Shown piece by piece: positions 33,562 to 42,858 of a DNA stretch of 64,000 bases. The notes beneath the pieces were generated by a model. It was given only the letters and a program-made list of their open reading frames with translations, searched no databases and was not told the origin of the DNA. The translations under genes were made by a program, and so were the position numbers. Source of the stretch: JACMLX01 sp040384325 (lineage in GTDB: Bacteria; Gemmatimonadota; Gemmatimonadetes; Gemmatimonadales; Gemmatimonadaceae). The DNA is taken from assembly GCA_040384325.1 (NCBI GenBank), contig JAZKJL010000004.1:124001-188000 (forward strand), in the 5' to 3' direction. Positions within the stretch are counted from its first letter, which is position 1. Every line of letters starts with the position of its first letter.

Positions 33562-34104
33562 ATGCCTGTCATCCTGCGACGCACCGAAAAACTCGCGACG
33601 GCACTGCCGATCACGGCATCAGTGCCAGAGGCATCGGCCACGGCACTCGGCGACTGGTACGTGAATCGGCTGGTCGTCGATCGCCAGCCGTTGCTGCTGC
33701 TGGTCAGTGCCATCACGCTGCTTCCTATCGTCATCCATGGTCGCGACGTGCGCGCCCTTCCCGCACGGCTTCCCGAGCTGGTGCGCCGACGCCTGCAGCG
33801 CCTCTACCTGCCGGGCGAGTGGATCGACGCGGAAGTTGCGGCGATGGCGCCAGTCGCGGTGTCGAAGACCGCGAGTCGGTCAGTGCTCGGCGTCATGAAT
33901 GACTTCGCGTACCGCATTCCATACCACCTGTCGAGAGGGTGGGACGAGATGAGCCTGACGTTTCTGGCCGATCAGCTGGCCGAAACACCGATATTCGCGT
34001 CAGGACCAACCGACGGTGTTGTCGTGCCGCAGGAGGCCACACCGCAACGGATGTCGGCGCGGTGGGAGCAGCATATTCGACCGCCAGATCTCAGGCTCAT
34101 GTGA
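33562..34104 (+). CDS. DUF6933-like protein, hypothetical
   Basis: A 180-residue protein whose N-terminus (MPVILRRTEKLATAL, TALGDWYVNRLVVDRQPLLLLV) resembles the DUF6933 family of short cytoplasmic proteins, whose opening is typically a basic MxxxRCTxKL stretch followed by GDWYxNxL. The family has no known activity. The open frame begins 26 codons upstream at 33484 but the ATG at 33562 sits exactly at the family start. It is isolated downstream of the tRNA terminator; 33308-33561 otherwise shows nothing. Confidence 0.6.
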   Translation: MPVILRRTEKLATALPITASVPEASATALGDWYVNRLVVDRQPLLLLVSAITLLPIVIHGRDVRALPARLPELVRRRLQRLYLPGEWIDAEVAAMAPVAVSKTASRSVLGVMNDFAYRIPYHLSRGWDEMSLTFLADQLAETPIFASGPTDGVVVPQEATPQRMSARWEQHIRPPDLRLM

Positions 34105-34159
34105 CACTGCCTGCGTGCGACGTCGCGCAGAACAACCGCATGCCGCGCTGACGCTCATC

Positions 34160-34552
34160 CTACTCCAACCGCTCCAACCGCCCCCTCCGCTTCACGATGT
34201 TCTTGTAGTCCCACTGGATCTCACGGGACGTCGTCAGCCACCGCCGCAACGCCGGCAGATCAACCTCGCCGACGTCGTTAAAGAACACCGATGCATCCTT
34301 GAACTTCTTCGCCGGCACATCCAGTCCCGGCTCATCGAAGTCGGCACCGCTCCAGAACATCAGCCGGATGCCCGGCTTCTGGCGGCTGTACCCCACGATC
34401 GGATTGCCGTCCAGGAACCACACCGGGTGCGCGTACCAGATCTTGCTCTCGGCCTCGGGCAGTTGCGTGTCGATCTCGGTGGCGAGCAGTGCACCGATCG
34501 CCCGGTGTGCGGGATCGAGCGCCGCATTGTAGCCCTGAATGTCAGGATGCAT
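34160..34552 (-). CDS. DUF1801 (YdhG-like) protein
   Basis: A 130-residue protein of the DUF1801 family. AESKIWYAHPVWFLDGNPIVGYS and IRLMFWSGADF match the domain, which is an alpha/beta fold sometimes called an iron chaperone after YdhG/Fra. No binding site can be shown. The ATG at 34552 matches the usual N-terminus; the frame continues upstream without a better start. It is convergent with the DUF6933 gene. Confidence 0.85.
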   Translation of the reverse strand: MHPDIQGYNAALDPAHRAIGALLATEIDTQLPEAESKIWYAHPVWFLDGNPIVGYSRQKPGIRLMFWSGADFDEPGLDVPAKKFKDASVFFNDVGEVDLPALRRWLTTSREIQWDYKNIVKRRGRLERLE

Positions 34553-34768
34553 GGCGAGCCTCCGGGTCAGTGACCAGTAACGACGTGCGGCAACGACGAC
34601 AGCGCACCCGGACGGGTAGTCGCTGATTCCCGACTGCGATATCCCCACGTCGAGCCTGTGGCGTGCTTCGCCGAATGATACAGCAGCGCCCCGAACCGCG
34701 ATCATGCCCGGCACGCGCTGCCAGCACGGTAGGGTGACCTGAGCCCAGGACGGCCAGCCATCTCGCTT

Positions 34769-35368
34769 TTGACGCACTCCGCTTCGAGATGCAGCTTTCG
34801 CACCTGTGCCCCACGCGACGACGCTATCCCGCCGCTGATCAGCGACCCGAATCCTCGTACTACCGAGCAATCGCAACCGCCCTCGGTGCAACCCTGGAGT
34901 GACGCGGCGCGTGGCGTCGTGCGGGCGGAGCGCGCGCGCAAGGCCGGGCGACGCCGTCAGCTGGAACGATTCAACGAAGGCCTGGTCTCCATCGTGTTGC
35001 GTGACATCGAGGAGGAACACACGCTGGCGTGGCTGCTCGGCCCATTGGTCAAGATGGCATGGGCACCACTGATGTTCGCCGGCGCCGCCGTCCTGCACCG
35101 CTATACAGGTGGTTCCGGCTTTACCCGCACCGAACTCGCAACCGGGCTCTCGCTGTCCATCCTGGTCGGCCTGTACGCCGGCCGGCTGCACGAGGTGCTC
35201 CGTGGTGACGTGCACGTGAGCGTGTCAGAACCTGATCCCTTCGGCGCGGCGCAGGACGAGGTGGGCTTCACCACGCTCGGATTGCGCGATTCGAGCCTGC
35301 GTGATGCGGAGCCTCGTCCCACCAAAGGATTCACGCTGCGTGACGACGGCGACACACGCGACGGCTGA
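34769..35368 (+). CDS. Small membrane protein, hypothetical, start uncertain
   Basis: Up to 199 residues. Two hydrophobic helices near the middle (APLMFAGAAVLHRY, LATGLSLSILVGLYAG; about 97-113 and 124-140) are preceded by a very basic stretch (RAERARKAGRRRQLER) and followed by a polar tail. No family found. The only upstream start is TTG 34769, without a ribosome site; GTG at 34919 would give a 149-residue protein beginning right at the basic stretch. Codon-position GC supports coding in the helix region. Function unknown. Confidence 0.45.
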   Translation: MTHSASRCSFRTCAPRDDAIPPLISDPNPRTTEQSQPPSVQPWSDAARGVVRAERARKAGRRRQLERFNEGLVSIVLRDIEEEHTLAWLLGPLVKMAWAPLMFAGAAVLHRYTGGSGFTRTELATGLSLSILVGLYAGRLHEVLRGDVHVSVSEPDPFGAAQDEVGFTTLGLRDSSLRDAEPRPTKGFTLRDDGDTRDG

Positions 35369-35545
35369 CCGATGGCGTGCGGTGTTCACACCCTCGCGCG
35401 ATGATTCCGCACCGTCACGCGATGCGATCCGCGACACGGCCGGCACAGCGGATGACCGTTGTGGCACTTCCTCCAACGCCGCCGTATGCTTCTCCGGCAG
35501 CCGAGTGTTCCGCTCTCCCCCGCGGCATCACCCCAACTTCGCCCC

Positions 35546-37012
35546 ATGCGCCTCCGCCGCTGGTTCCTGACTGCGAGCGTGTCGCTCGCCATGCCGGTCG
35601 CCGCGTTCGCCCAGGAACAGCACTGGTACCAGGTTGACGTCACCGCCGCCGAGCTCACCGCGCGACGCGCGAAGATCTACGATGCGATCGGAGCGCAGGG
35701 CATCGCCATCGTGCAGGGCGCCAGTGGGCTGCCGGGGTTCAGTGTCTTTCGGCAGTCGAATGACTTCTACTACCTGAGCGGCGTGGAGTCGGCACACGCA
35801 TACCTGTTCCTCAACGGCCGCTCGCGCACCACGACGCTCTACCTCCCACATCGGGACGAAGGCCGAGAGCAGTCGGAGGGGAAGAGCCTGTCGGCCGAGG
35901 ATGCCGCGCTGGTCAGTCGGCTCACCGGTGTGGAGCAGGTGCGCGCCCTCGAGAGCCTGGCGTCGGACCTGATCGGCGCCGACTTGATCCGGCCGCCGGC
36001 CCTGACGCTGTTCACGCCACTCAGCCCGATGGAAACGGGCAACGACAGCCGCGACGAACTGCTCGGCGCGCAGGCACGCGCGGCCAGCGATCCGTGGGAT
36101 GGTCGTCCGTCGCGCGAGGCGCACTTCGTCCAGCAGATCACGGCGCGCTTTCCACAGTTCCAGGTGCGTGACCTGTCGCCGACGCTGGATGCGATGCGCG
36201 TCATCAAGAGCCCGTCCGAGATCGCGCTGATCCGCAAGGCGACCCAGCTGGCGGGGCTCGGCATCATGGAGGCGATGCGCTCGACCAGCGCCGGTGTGTA
36301 CGAATACCAGCTCGACGCGGCGGCGAAGTACGTCCACTACGTGAACGGCGCACGGGGCGACGGTTATGCGTCGATCATCGGCGGCGGCACGAACGCCTTC
36401 CTCGGCCACTACTTCCGCAAGACGGACATGCTGCGCGACGGTGACCTGGTGCTGATGGACTACGCGCCGGACTACCGCTACTACACCAGCGACGTGACGC
36501 GCATCTGGCCGGTGAACGGCAGCTTCACGCCGGCACAGGCAGCGCTGTACGAGTTCATCATCGCCTACCGCGATGCGCTCTTCCGCCATGTGAAGCCCGG
36601 GGTGACCTCGGACGAGGTGCTCGATCGCGCGGCGGCCGAGATGAAGCAGTACCTGGCCGGCAAGACATTCGCCTCGCCGGCGCACCTGAAGGCGGTCCAG
36701 CAGGGCGTGACCTTCCGCGGCCACTTCCAGCATCCGGTGGGGATGGCGGTACACGACGTCGGACGCGTGCGCGGCGTGCCGCTGAAGGCCGGCATGGTGT
36801 TCACCATCGACCCGATGATCTGGATCCCCGAGGAGCGACTCTACGTGCGCATCGAGGACGTGGCGCTGGTGACGGAATCCGGAGTCGAGAACCTGAGCGG
36901 ATTCGTGCCGTCACGCATCGCCGATGTGGAGCGGACCATCGCTGAACCCGGCATCGTGCAGGAGCGAAAGCCGCTTGCACCACCCTCCGATTCGCGGAGT
37001 GAGCGCCGATGA
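35546..37012 (+). CDS. Secreted M24 metallopeptidase (Xaa-Pro aminopeptidase-like)
   Basis: A 488-residue protein with a signal peptide ending AFAQ. Residues 25-180 form the AMP_N-like domain and 205-470 the pita-bread domain. The metal site is visible as D305 (LMDYAPD), D316 (YYTSDVTR), H396 (FQHPVGM) and E437 (VRIEDV); the fourth acidic ligand, normally Glu in TIEPG, is D422 (FTIDP). Family members remove an N-terminal residue before proline using two metal ions. The ATG at 35546 leads straight into the signal peptide. It overlaps the M1 peptidase start by 4 bp (ATGA), so the two exported peptidases are coupled. Confidence 0.92.
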   Translation: MRLRRWFLTASVSLAMPVAAFAQEQHWYQVDVTAAELTARRAKIYDAIGAQGIAIVQGASGLPGFSVFRQSNDFYYLSGVESAHAYLFLNGRSRTTTLYLPHRDEGREQSEGKSLSAEDAALVSRLTGVEQVRALESLASDLIGADLIRPPALTLFTPLSPMETGNDSRDELLGAQARAASDPWDGRPSREAHFVQQITARFPQFQVRDLSPTLDAMRVIKSPSEIALIRKATQLAGLGIMEAMRSTSAGVYEYQLDAAAKYVHYVNGARGDGYASIIGGGTNAFLGHYFRKTDMLRDGDLVLMDYAPDYRYYTSDVTRIWPVNGSFTPAQAALYEFIIAYRDALFRHVKPGVTSDEVLDRAAAEMKQYLAGKTFASPAHLKAVQQGVTFRGHFQHPVGMAVHDVGRVRGVPLKAGMVFTIDPMIWIPEERLYVRIEDVALVTESGVENLSGFVPSRIADVERTIAEPGIVQERKPLAPPSDSRSERR

Positions 37013-38664
37013 TGCGCTGGCATCTCGAGATCGGCGCTGCCCTGGTCGCGCTGGGTGCGTTCGGCATGCCGCTGGCGGTCGCCGACACGTACCCGAAGAA
37101 CCCCGGCATCGATGCACTCAACTACGCCTACACCCTCGCGCTGTCGGATTCGAGCGACGTGATCGTCGGTGAACTGGCGCTGGACCTGCGCTTCGTGACG
37201 GCTGGCGTTCGCGCGGTGCGCCTCGACCTGATCAACGCCAGCGGTGCACGGGGCGGGAAGGGAATGACGGTGTCGGCCGTCACGCTGGACGGGTCAGCGG
37301 TGACGTACACGCATCGCAACGACGAACTATTGGTGCCGCTCGCTGCCGCGCCCGCGGTCCAGCGGCGCGCGCGCCTGGTGGTGCGGTACAGCGGCACACC
37401 GGCCAGTGGCCTCAAGATCGGCAATAACCGCTACGGCGATCGCACCTTCTTCAGCGACAACTGGCCCGACAAGGCTCGGCACTGGCTGCCTGCCATCGAC
37501 CATCCGTACGACAAGGCGACCAGCGAGTTCATCGTCACCGCACCCAGCCACTATCAGGTGGTGTCCAATGGCCTGCAGCTGGAAGTCACCGACCTGCCCA
37601 ACGGTCGTCGGCGCACGCACTGGCGCAACGCGGTGCCGATCGCGCCATGGCTCTACGTGCTCGGCGCGGCGCGCTTCGCGGTGCAACGCGTCGGCACCTT
37701 CGATGGCAAGACCATCGAGACGTGGGTGTATCCGCAGGACCGGGACGCCGGCTTCGCCGACTTCGCGACGCCGACCAGGGACGCGCTGGCGTTCTACAGC
37801 GACTACGTGGGGCCGTTCGCGTACGAGCGGCTGGCGAACATCCAGTCCAACAGCGTGAGCGGCGGCATGGAAGCCGCGTCGGCGATTCTCTACAGCGAGA
37901 ACTCGGTGACGGGCACAGGGAGCGTCCGCTGGCGCAACGTCGTGATCCACGAGATCGCCCACCAGTGGTTCGGCAACGCCGTCACCGAGTCCGACTGGGA
38001 TGACGTCTGGCTCAGCGAAGGATTCGCGACGTACTTCACCTTGCTCTACATCGAACATGCGTACGGGCGCGATGAGTTCCTGCGCGGGTTGGAGTCAAGC
38101 CGCACGAGCGTGATGGCGTACGACTCGCTCCACCCGGCGTACACGATCGTGCACAGGAACCTGAGTCGCATGGAGGACGTGACCAGTTCGCAGACGTACC
38201 AGAAGGGCAGCTGGACGCTGCACATGCTGCGTGGCGTGGTCGGGACCGACGCGTTCCAGCGCGGCATCCGGTCCTACTACCAGCGGCACTTCAACGGTAA
38301 CGCCACCACCGCCGACTTCCGACGGGCGATGGAGGAGGCGTCCGGACGTGACCTGGGCTGGTTCTTCGAGCAGTGGTTGTATCGACCGGGCAAGCTCACG
38401 CTCACCGGCAGCTGGCGCTACGATGCGCCCGCGAAGCAGGTGCGAGTGACGCTGGAGCAGGCGCAAGGCAGCGGCGACCCGATCCAGATGCCGATCGAGA
38501 TCGGTCTGTATGCGAAGGGGAATGCGACACCGGCGATCGAACGCATACAGCTCAACGCGATGTCGCAGACGTTCATTATCGCGGCGCCGTCGGAACCGGA
38601 CAGCGTGCGCCTGGACCCGAACACGTGGGTGCTGATGCGGGCGACGATGGTGAAGCGTCCGTAG
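37009..38664 (+). CDS. Secreted M1 family metallopeptidase
   Basis: A 551-residue peptidase with a signal peptide (about 1-25) and the M1 fold: beta N-domain about 30-220, catalytic domain about 225-480 with GGMEAAS at the exopeptidase motif and zinc ligands H314, H318 (HEIAHQWFG) and E337 (WLSEGFATYF), then a C-terminal beta-domain. Gly-Gly-Met-Glu-Ala-Ala differs from the usual GxMEN by Ala in place of Asn. M1 peptidases release amino acids from peptide N-termini. It is coupled to the M24 gene, suggesting periplasmic peptide scavenging. Confidence 0.93.
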   Translation: MMRWHLEIGAALVALGAFGMPLAVADTYPKNPGIDALNYAYTLALSDSSDVIVGELALDLRFVTAGVRAVRLDLINASGARGGKGMTVSAVTLDGSAVTYTHRNDELLVPLAAAPAVQRRARLVVRYSGTPASGLKIGNNRYGDRTFFSDNWPDKARHWLPAIDHPYDKATSEFIVTAPSHYQVVSNGLQLEVTDLPNGRRRTHWRNAVPIAPWLYVLGAARFAVQRVGTFDGKTIETWVYPQDRDAGFADFATPTRDALAFYSDYVGPFAYERLANIQSNSVSGGMEAASAILYSENSVTGTGSVRWRNVVIHEIAHQWFGNAVTESDWDDVWLSEGFATYFTLLYIEHAYGRDEFLRGLESSRTSVMAYDSLHPAYTIVHRNLSRMEDVTSSQTYQKGSWTLHMLRGVVGTDAFQRGIRSYYQRHFNGNATTADFRRAMEEASGRDLGWFFEQWLYRPGKLTLTGSWRYDAPAKQVRVTLEQAQGSGDPIQMPIEIGLYAKGNATPAIERIQLNAMSQTFIIAAPSEPDSVRLDPNTWVLMRATMVKRP

Positions 38665-38694
38665 GTCACCGCGCGGCGCAGGATCGGTGATCGA

Positions 38695-39378
38695 TCAACG
38701 GATGGCCACGCCTGCTGCGAACACCGCGTACCCGCGCCCGCCCGCATAGTCGTTCCCCACCAGCGCCGCCCCCTGCAGCTGCGACGAGAGGTCGAGTCGG
38801 AGGCGTGAGTTGACCGGCATCTGCAGCCCGAGCGTGAGCGACCCACCGCCGGTACGATGACGAGTGACGTTGTTCGAGCTGCCGGAGGCGCTGCCGTCCG
38901 CGGTCGCGAGGAACCGGCTGTCGGTGCGCGAGCGCATGAGGTACAGCCCGACACCGAGCGTGGCGTACGGCTGCACCAGCAGGCGTGATGGCGCGCGCAG
39001 CGTGATGGTCGGCGTCACGTACCCGTCATCCTCGCGTGACCGCTGCTCGAAGTCGCCGGCGACACAGCCGGTACACGGCGCGGTGCCGATGCCGCCGGTG
39101 CTCGGGTTGCGATACAGGTTGCTGGTGACGGTGGTGCGGTCCTCGAACTGGTTGCGGCCGACGGCGAGCCCGAACTCGAGCCCCTCTCGTCGAGCCATCC
39201 AGATCGCGCCGCGCACACTGAGGCTGCCATCAGCCAGCACCGGGGCGTCGAGGCCAGCAGCATAGCCCACCGATACGCCACCACCGAACTGACGCTGCGC
39301 GTCCACAACGCTGTTCACGCCCGCTGACAGGAGCAGCATCATGCTCACCCGCCGCACGGCACTCTGCACGCGTGTCAC
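38695..39378 (-). CDS. Outer-membrane beta-barrel protein, hypothetical
   Basis: A 227-residue protein with a signal sequence (MMLLLSAGVNSVVDAQ) and alternating strand/turn pattern with Gly/Ser-rich turns. It ends FAAGVAIR. LVQPYATLGVGLYLMRSR is characteristic of eight-stranded OmpA-like or OprD-like small barrels. Two Cys in APCTGCVAG might pair in an extracellular loop. The start GTG at 39378 overlaps the stop of the OmpA-type gene (GTGA), so it is the second gene of a two-gene unit. No ligand known. Confidence 0.7.
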   Translation of the reverse strand: MTRVQSAVRRVSMMLLLSAGVNSVVDAQRQFGGGVSVGYAAGLDAPVLADGSLSVRGAIWMARREGLEFGLAVGRNQFEDRTTVTSNLYRNPSTGGIGTAPCTGCVAGDFEQRSREDDGYVTPTITLRAPSRLLVQPYATLGVGLYLMRSRTDSRFLATADGSASGSSNNVTRHRTGGGSLTLGLQMPVNSRLRLDLSSQLQGAALVGNDYAGGRGYAVFAAGVAIR

Positions 39379-40445
39379 TGCTGCACCAGCTCGACGCGTC
39401 GGTTCGCCTGACGACCTTCCGACGTGGTGTTCGGGCGGACGGGGCGGGTTGCGCCGAGACCCTTCGCGGCGAGCCGCGCCCCATCGATGCCGTGCGCGCT
39501 CACCAGCGCCGAGCGTACGGCCGCAGCGCGGCGCTCGCTGAGGGCCGCGTTGGCGCCGGCATCACCAACGTCGTCGGTGTGGCCTTCGATCGTCAGGCGC
39601 AGGGTGGGATGGCTGGTGAGCATGGCGGCAATGCGTTCGAGCGTGGGTCGGCTCTCCGGCTTCACGATATCACTGCCGGTCGCAAAGAGGATGCCTTGCG
39701 TGGCTACGCGCCCGTCGGCCGCGATCGCGTCGTAGAGGTCCTTCCCTCCGGCCATCACGCGCACGTCACCGATCAGCACCGGCGCGCCCTGCTGCGCGCG
39801 CACGAACACGCGGATCTCCCGCTCGCGACCGAAATCGATGGTGGGAATGTTCGCCACCCGTGTCTCACCCATGAACACCTTGGCGTGCGCGCCATCCACC
39901 ATCACGCGAATGGGGAACACGGCGCCGCGATAGCTGCGGGCGGGTGCGCTGAGCGTCTGTTCGCTGCCGATGGCGACACCGCTCCGGTTCTGCGAGATCA
40001 GCACCCGCGGCTGCATGACACCGCGTGACGATGGGCCGAAATAGATCTCCTGATTCCAGCCACCGCTGGCCGACATCAGGAACTCAACGGTGAAGCGCTC
40101 CGGCAACCGCTCCGGCAGCGGGATCGCGAACCACCCACCGCTGGTCGCGCGCAGGAATCGTGTGCCCTGCGTCTCGACGATCTCGAACGTGCCCTGACCC
40201 CAGCGAAGTCGGGCGGGGAAGTCTCCCACCACGTCGCCGGTGAAGTCGTTCACGTAGAGCGGCCGGCTCCCCGGGACGAAGTCGTAGTTGGCCCAGATGT
40301 CCGACGTCGCGGGTGCACCGCCGGCGGCGGGCGTCGCGGCAGGAAGGGCGGACTGTGCGAATACGGGCGCCGTCGCGAGCAGGATGGCCATCGGCACGAT
40401 GGCGGCGTGCCGCAGGTGTCGCGACGGGTGAGTGACTGACGGCAT
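39375..40445 (-). CDS. OmpA-family protein with C-terminal peptidoglycan-binding domain
   Basis: A 356-residue protein: signal peptide (ending VFAQ), an N-terminal domain of about 40-225 with lectin/laminin-G-like beta pattern (WFAIPLPERLPERFTVEFL), and a C-terminal OmpA domain (about 235-356). The peptidoglycan contacts are visible in LTIEGHTDDVGDAGANAALSERRA split, and GLGATRPVRPNTTSEGRQANRRVEL. It should tie the outer membrane to the cell wall. GGAG precedes the ATG at 40445; an alternative ATG at 40469 exists. The following gene, a small barrel, is coupled. Confidence 0.88.
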   Translation of the reverse strand: MPSVTHPSRHLRHAAIVPMAILLATAPVFAQSALPAATPAAGGAPATSDIWANYDFVPGSRPLYVNDFTGDVVGDFPARLRWGQGTFEIVETQGTRFLRATSGGWFAIPLPERLPERFTVEFLMSASGGWNQEIYFGPSSRGVMQPRVLISQNRSGVAIGSEQTLSAPARSYRGAVFPIRVMVDGAHAKVFMGETRVANIPTIDFGREREIRVFVRAQQGAPVLIGDVRVMAGGKDLYDAIAADGRVATQGILFATGSDIVKPESRPTLERIAAMLTSHPTLRLTIEGHTDDVGDAGANAALSERRAAAVRSALVSAHGIDGARLAAKGLGATRPVRPNTTSEGRQANRRVELVQQ

Positions 40446-40608
40446 GATCGCTCCACGGAATGGGGACATCGGCGACAGGTGAGTCGCGTCGCTGTCTCCT
40501 GAGCGAGAGAACGGGCAATTCCTTTCACGCCGCGCGACGCTCCAGCGCGTTCTGTGCGCGGTGGGGAGGAACGACCATCATGGCTCGCGGCCAGAGCGCG
40601 AGGAGCTA

Positions 40609-42798
40609 TCAGAGCTGCCGCAACCAGCTCAGTTTCACGATCACCGACCGCGCCGACGGCGTGGTGCCATCGAGAATCGCCTGCCGGTCGTTGTACACGA
40701 TGTAGAGGAAGGAGAGCGGCGCGAACTCCCAGCTGAACCGCGCGTTCAGTGCGCCGCGCTCCTGCAGCGTGTTGTACTGGTAGAAGGCGCTCCACTGCAC
40801 GCGCGGATTGAGGAACACGCGGAGTTCCGGCGCAACCAAGTGGGTCACGAAGCTGCTGTCGCGCGTGCCGATGGAGCGCAGGCGGTTCACCTCGTAGTCG
40901 GCGCGGATGGCCAGGTACGGCGATGGGGAGAAGCGCGCAGCCACCGCAGCGCGATCGAGGCGCCCGTCGAAGAAGGTGCCGGTCGACAGGTTGGCGAGGG
41001 CGGAGACGCGTGCGCTCTGGTCGCTCTTGCCTTCCAGGCCGTATCGCGTGAAGTCGCGCGAACCCGGCGCGATCTCGACACCGGGCAGGATCGCCACGGT
41101 GGTGGTGGGGCGCTGCTGGTTGGCCTCGACGAAGGGCACCAGCTGGGCCCCGTTGCGGTACAGCACCTCACCACGCAGCTGCACGAGGCCTTCCTGCAGC
41201 GCGTAGGTCTGTGGCGAGTGATAGAGGAACGTGGCCAGTGAAGGCTTGAGCCAGACCACCGACTTCGGTCGCCAGCGCGGCTGGAAGGTGACGTTCAGCG
41301 ACGGATTGGTGAGGATCACGTTCGGGCGCGACACGAACCCGGTGAGTGGATCGTAGCGCTCGGTGACCCACGCTCCGAGCAGCGCGGTGCTGACGCGGGC
41401 CGAGTTGCGCGTCAGTTGCCAGGTCGTGGCCACGTCGGTGCGATTGTCGCGCGTGGACGTGGAGACCGTGCCGGTGAACTGGATCTGCTCGCCGAGGCGT
41501 GCCAGCGCATCCACCGCCGTCACCACGTTGTCGCCCGCCGCCGTCTCACCATCGCGGATCGCGATCGTCGCGCCGACGCGTGTCGCCCGGCCGAAGAACT
41601 GGCTGCCGCGCGCGACCGCGAACGTCGCATCCTCGGCGCTGCCGATGCCGCGCTGCCGCATCGCCAGCACGCCACCGGTGGTGCGGCCGGTGCGATAGGC
41701 GAACCGTGCGCCGCCGTCGATGGGCAGCAGTGTGCCGTCATCGCCGAGGCCGATCCGTCGCGTGAAGAACGGCTGCACGATGTAGCGCGACGTGTTCGCA
41801 TTCAGGCCGCCCGCGGTGAGCAGGTCGGCGTTCTCGAGGAAGAACTGTCGTCGCTCGGGGAAGAAGACGCTGAAGCGCGTCAGGTTCACCACCTGTCGAT
41901 CCACGTCCGCCTGCGCGAAGTCGGTATTCACGGTGGCTTCGAGAAGCGTATTCGCCGTCGGCGCCCAGATCACCTCACCGCCCACATCCACCGTGCTGGC
42001 GTTGTCCGCCCCGGGGGTGCGGTCGCGCTGTGCACTGCCGAGGGCGTACGGACGCACACGCACGTTCATGCGCGGCGGTGGCGGCTGGATGGAGTCGAGG
42101 ACGCCGGCGTACGTCAGTCGCCACGACGAGAACTGCCGCGGATGCGGAGCCCACGCACTGAACTGCGCCACGCGCCGGTTGTTGCGCACGAAGTTGATGT
42201 CCCATGACGTCTGGCCGGGTGCATAGCGCAACGAACGCCACGGGATCGCCAGCTCGGCGATCCAGCCGGAGTCGGCGCGCGTGGTGCGGACGCGCCACAT
42301 CGCATCCCAGTTGAAGTTGAACGCGTCGCCGCCATCGAAGGCCTGCACGTCGCCCTGCGAGCCGAGGGGCGTGACGTGGAACTGGTAGGCGGTGCGATGA
42401 TCACCGAGCGGACCGAGGGTGACGGCGAAGACATCCGACTCCGGCGGCTCGAAGTCGCGGCGCAGGTCGGGGATGCGCAGGGTCGAGAGCCCCGCGCTGT
42501 CGCGATTGAAGCCGCCGACGTAGAGGAACTCGTCGTCGAACAGCACGCGCACCTCGGTGCGGAACCGGCTCACCGGGTTGTAATCCGGTCGTGTCTGCGC
42601 GAAGTCGGTGCCGACGTCGGCGCGGGCCCAGTCAGCCTCGGTCAGGCGCCCGTCGATGGTGATGCGGTTGCTGGTGCGTCGGGCGATGAGGCGCTTGCGC
42701 GTCTGCTCGGTCGGGAGCGGCACTTCGGCGACCTGGGCGACGAGCCCGGGCGCGCAACCGACCAGCAGCAGGAGCAGGCGGGAGAGGCGACTGAACAT
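40609..42798 (-). CDS. DUF5916 outer-membrane protein with CBM9-like N-domain
   Basis: A 729-residue protein. Signal peptide with a Cys near residue 15 (LLLLVGCAPG, a possible lipobox), then a carbohydrate-binding-type CBM9-like domain (about 40-220: ITIDGRLTEADWARAD, VRVLFDDEFLYVGG, WIAELAIPWRSLRY), then a large barrel with many aromatic-ended strands and a C-terminal region typical of the DUF5916 family (FSVFFPERRQFFLENADLL, FFTRRIGLGDDG). It probably sits in the outer membrane; function unknown, often near peptidases. Start ATG 42798; frame continues upstream to 42849 without improvement. Confidence 0.9.
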   Translation of the reverse strand: MFSRLSRLLLLLVGCAPGLVAQVAEVPLPTEQTRKRLIARRTSNRITIDGRLTEADWARADVGTDFAQTRPDYNPVSRFRTEVRVLFDDEFLYVGGFNRDSAGLSTLRIPDLRRDFEPPESDVFAVTLGPLGDHRTAYQFHVTPLGSQGDVQAFDGGDAFNFNWDAMWRVRTTRADSGWIAELAIPWRSLRYAPGQTSWDINFVRNNRRVAQFSAWAPHPRQFSSWRLTYAGVLDSIQPPPPRMNVRVRPYALGSAQRDRTPGADNASTVDVGGEVIWAPTANTLLEATVNTDFAQADVDRQVVNLTRFSVFFPERRQFFLENADLLTAGGLNANTSRYIVQPFFTRRIGLGDDGTLLPIDGGARFAYRTGRTTGGVLAMRQRGIGSAEDATFAVARGSQFFGRATRVGATIAIRDGETAAGDNVVTAVDALARLGEQIQFTGTVSTSTRDNRTDVATTWQLTRNSARVSTALLGAWVTERYDPLTGFVSRPNVILTNPSLNVTFQPRWRPKSVVWLKPSLATFLYHSPQTYALQEGLVQLRGEVLYRNGAQLVPFVEANQQRPTTTVAILPGVEIAPGSRDFTRYGLEGKSDQSARVSALANLSTGTFFDGRLDRAAVAARFSPSPYLAIRADYEVNRLRSIGTRDSSFVTHLVAPELRVFLNPRVQWSAFYQYNTLQERGALNARFSWEFAPLSFLYIVYNDRQAILDGTTPSARSVIVKLSWLRQL

Positions 42799-42858
42799 GA
42801 TGCCGCAAGATGCGGGGCGTGCACCGGTGGCGGCAGCGGTGCGCGCCACGGCGACGCG

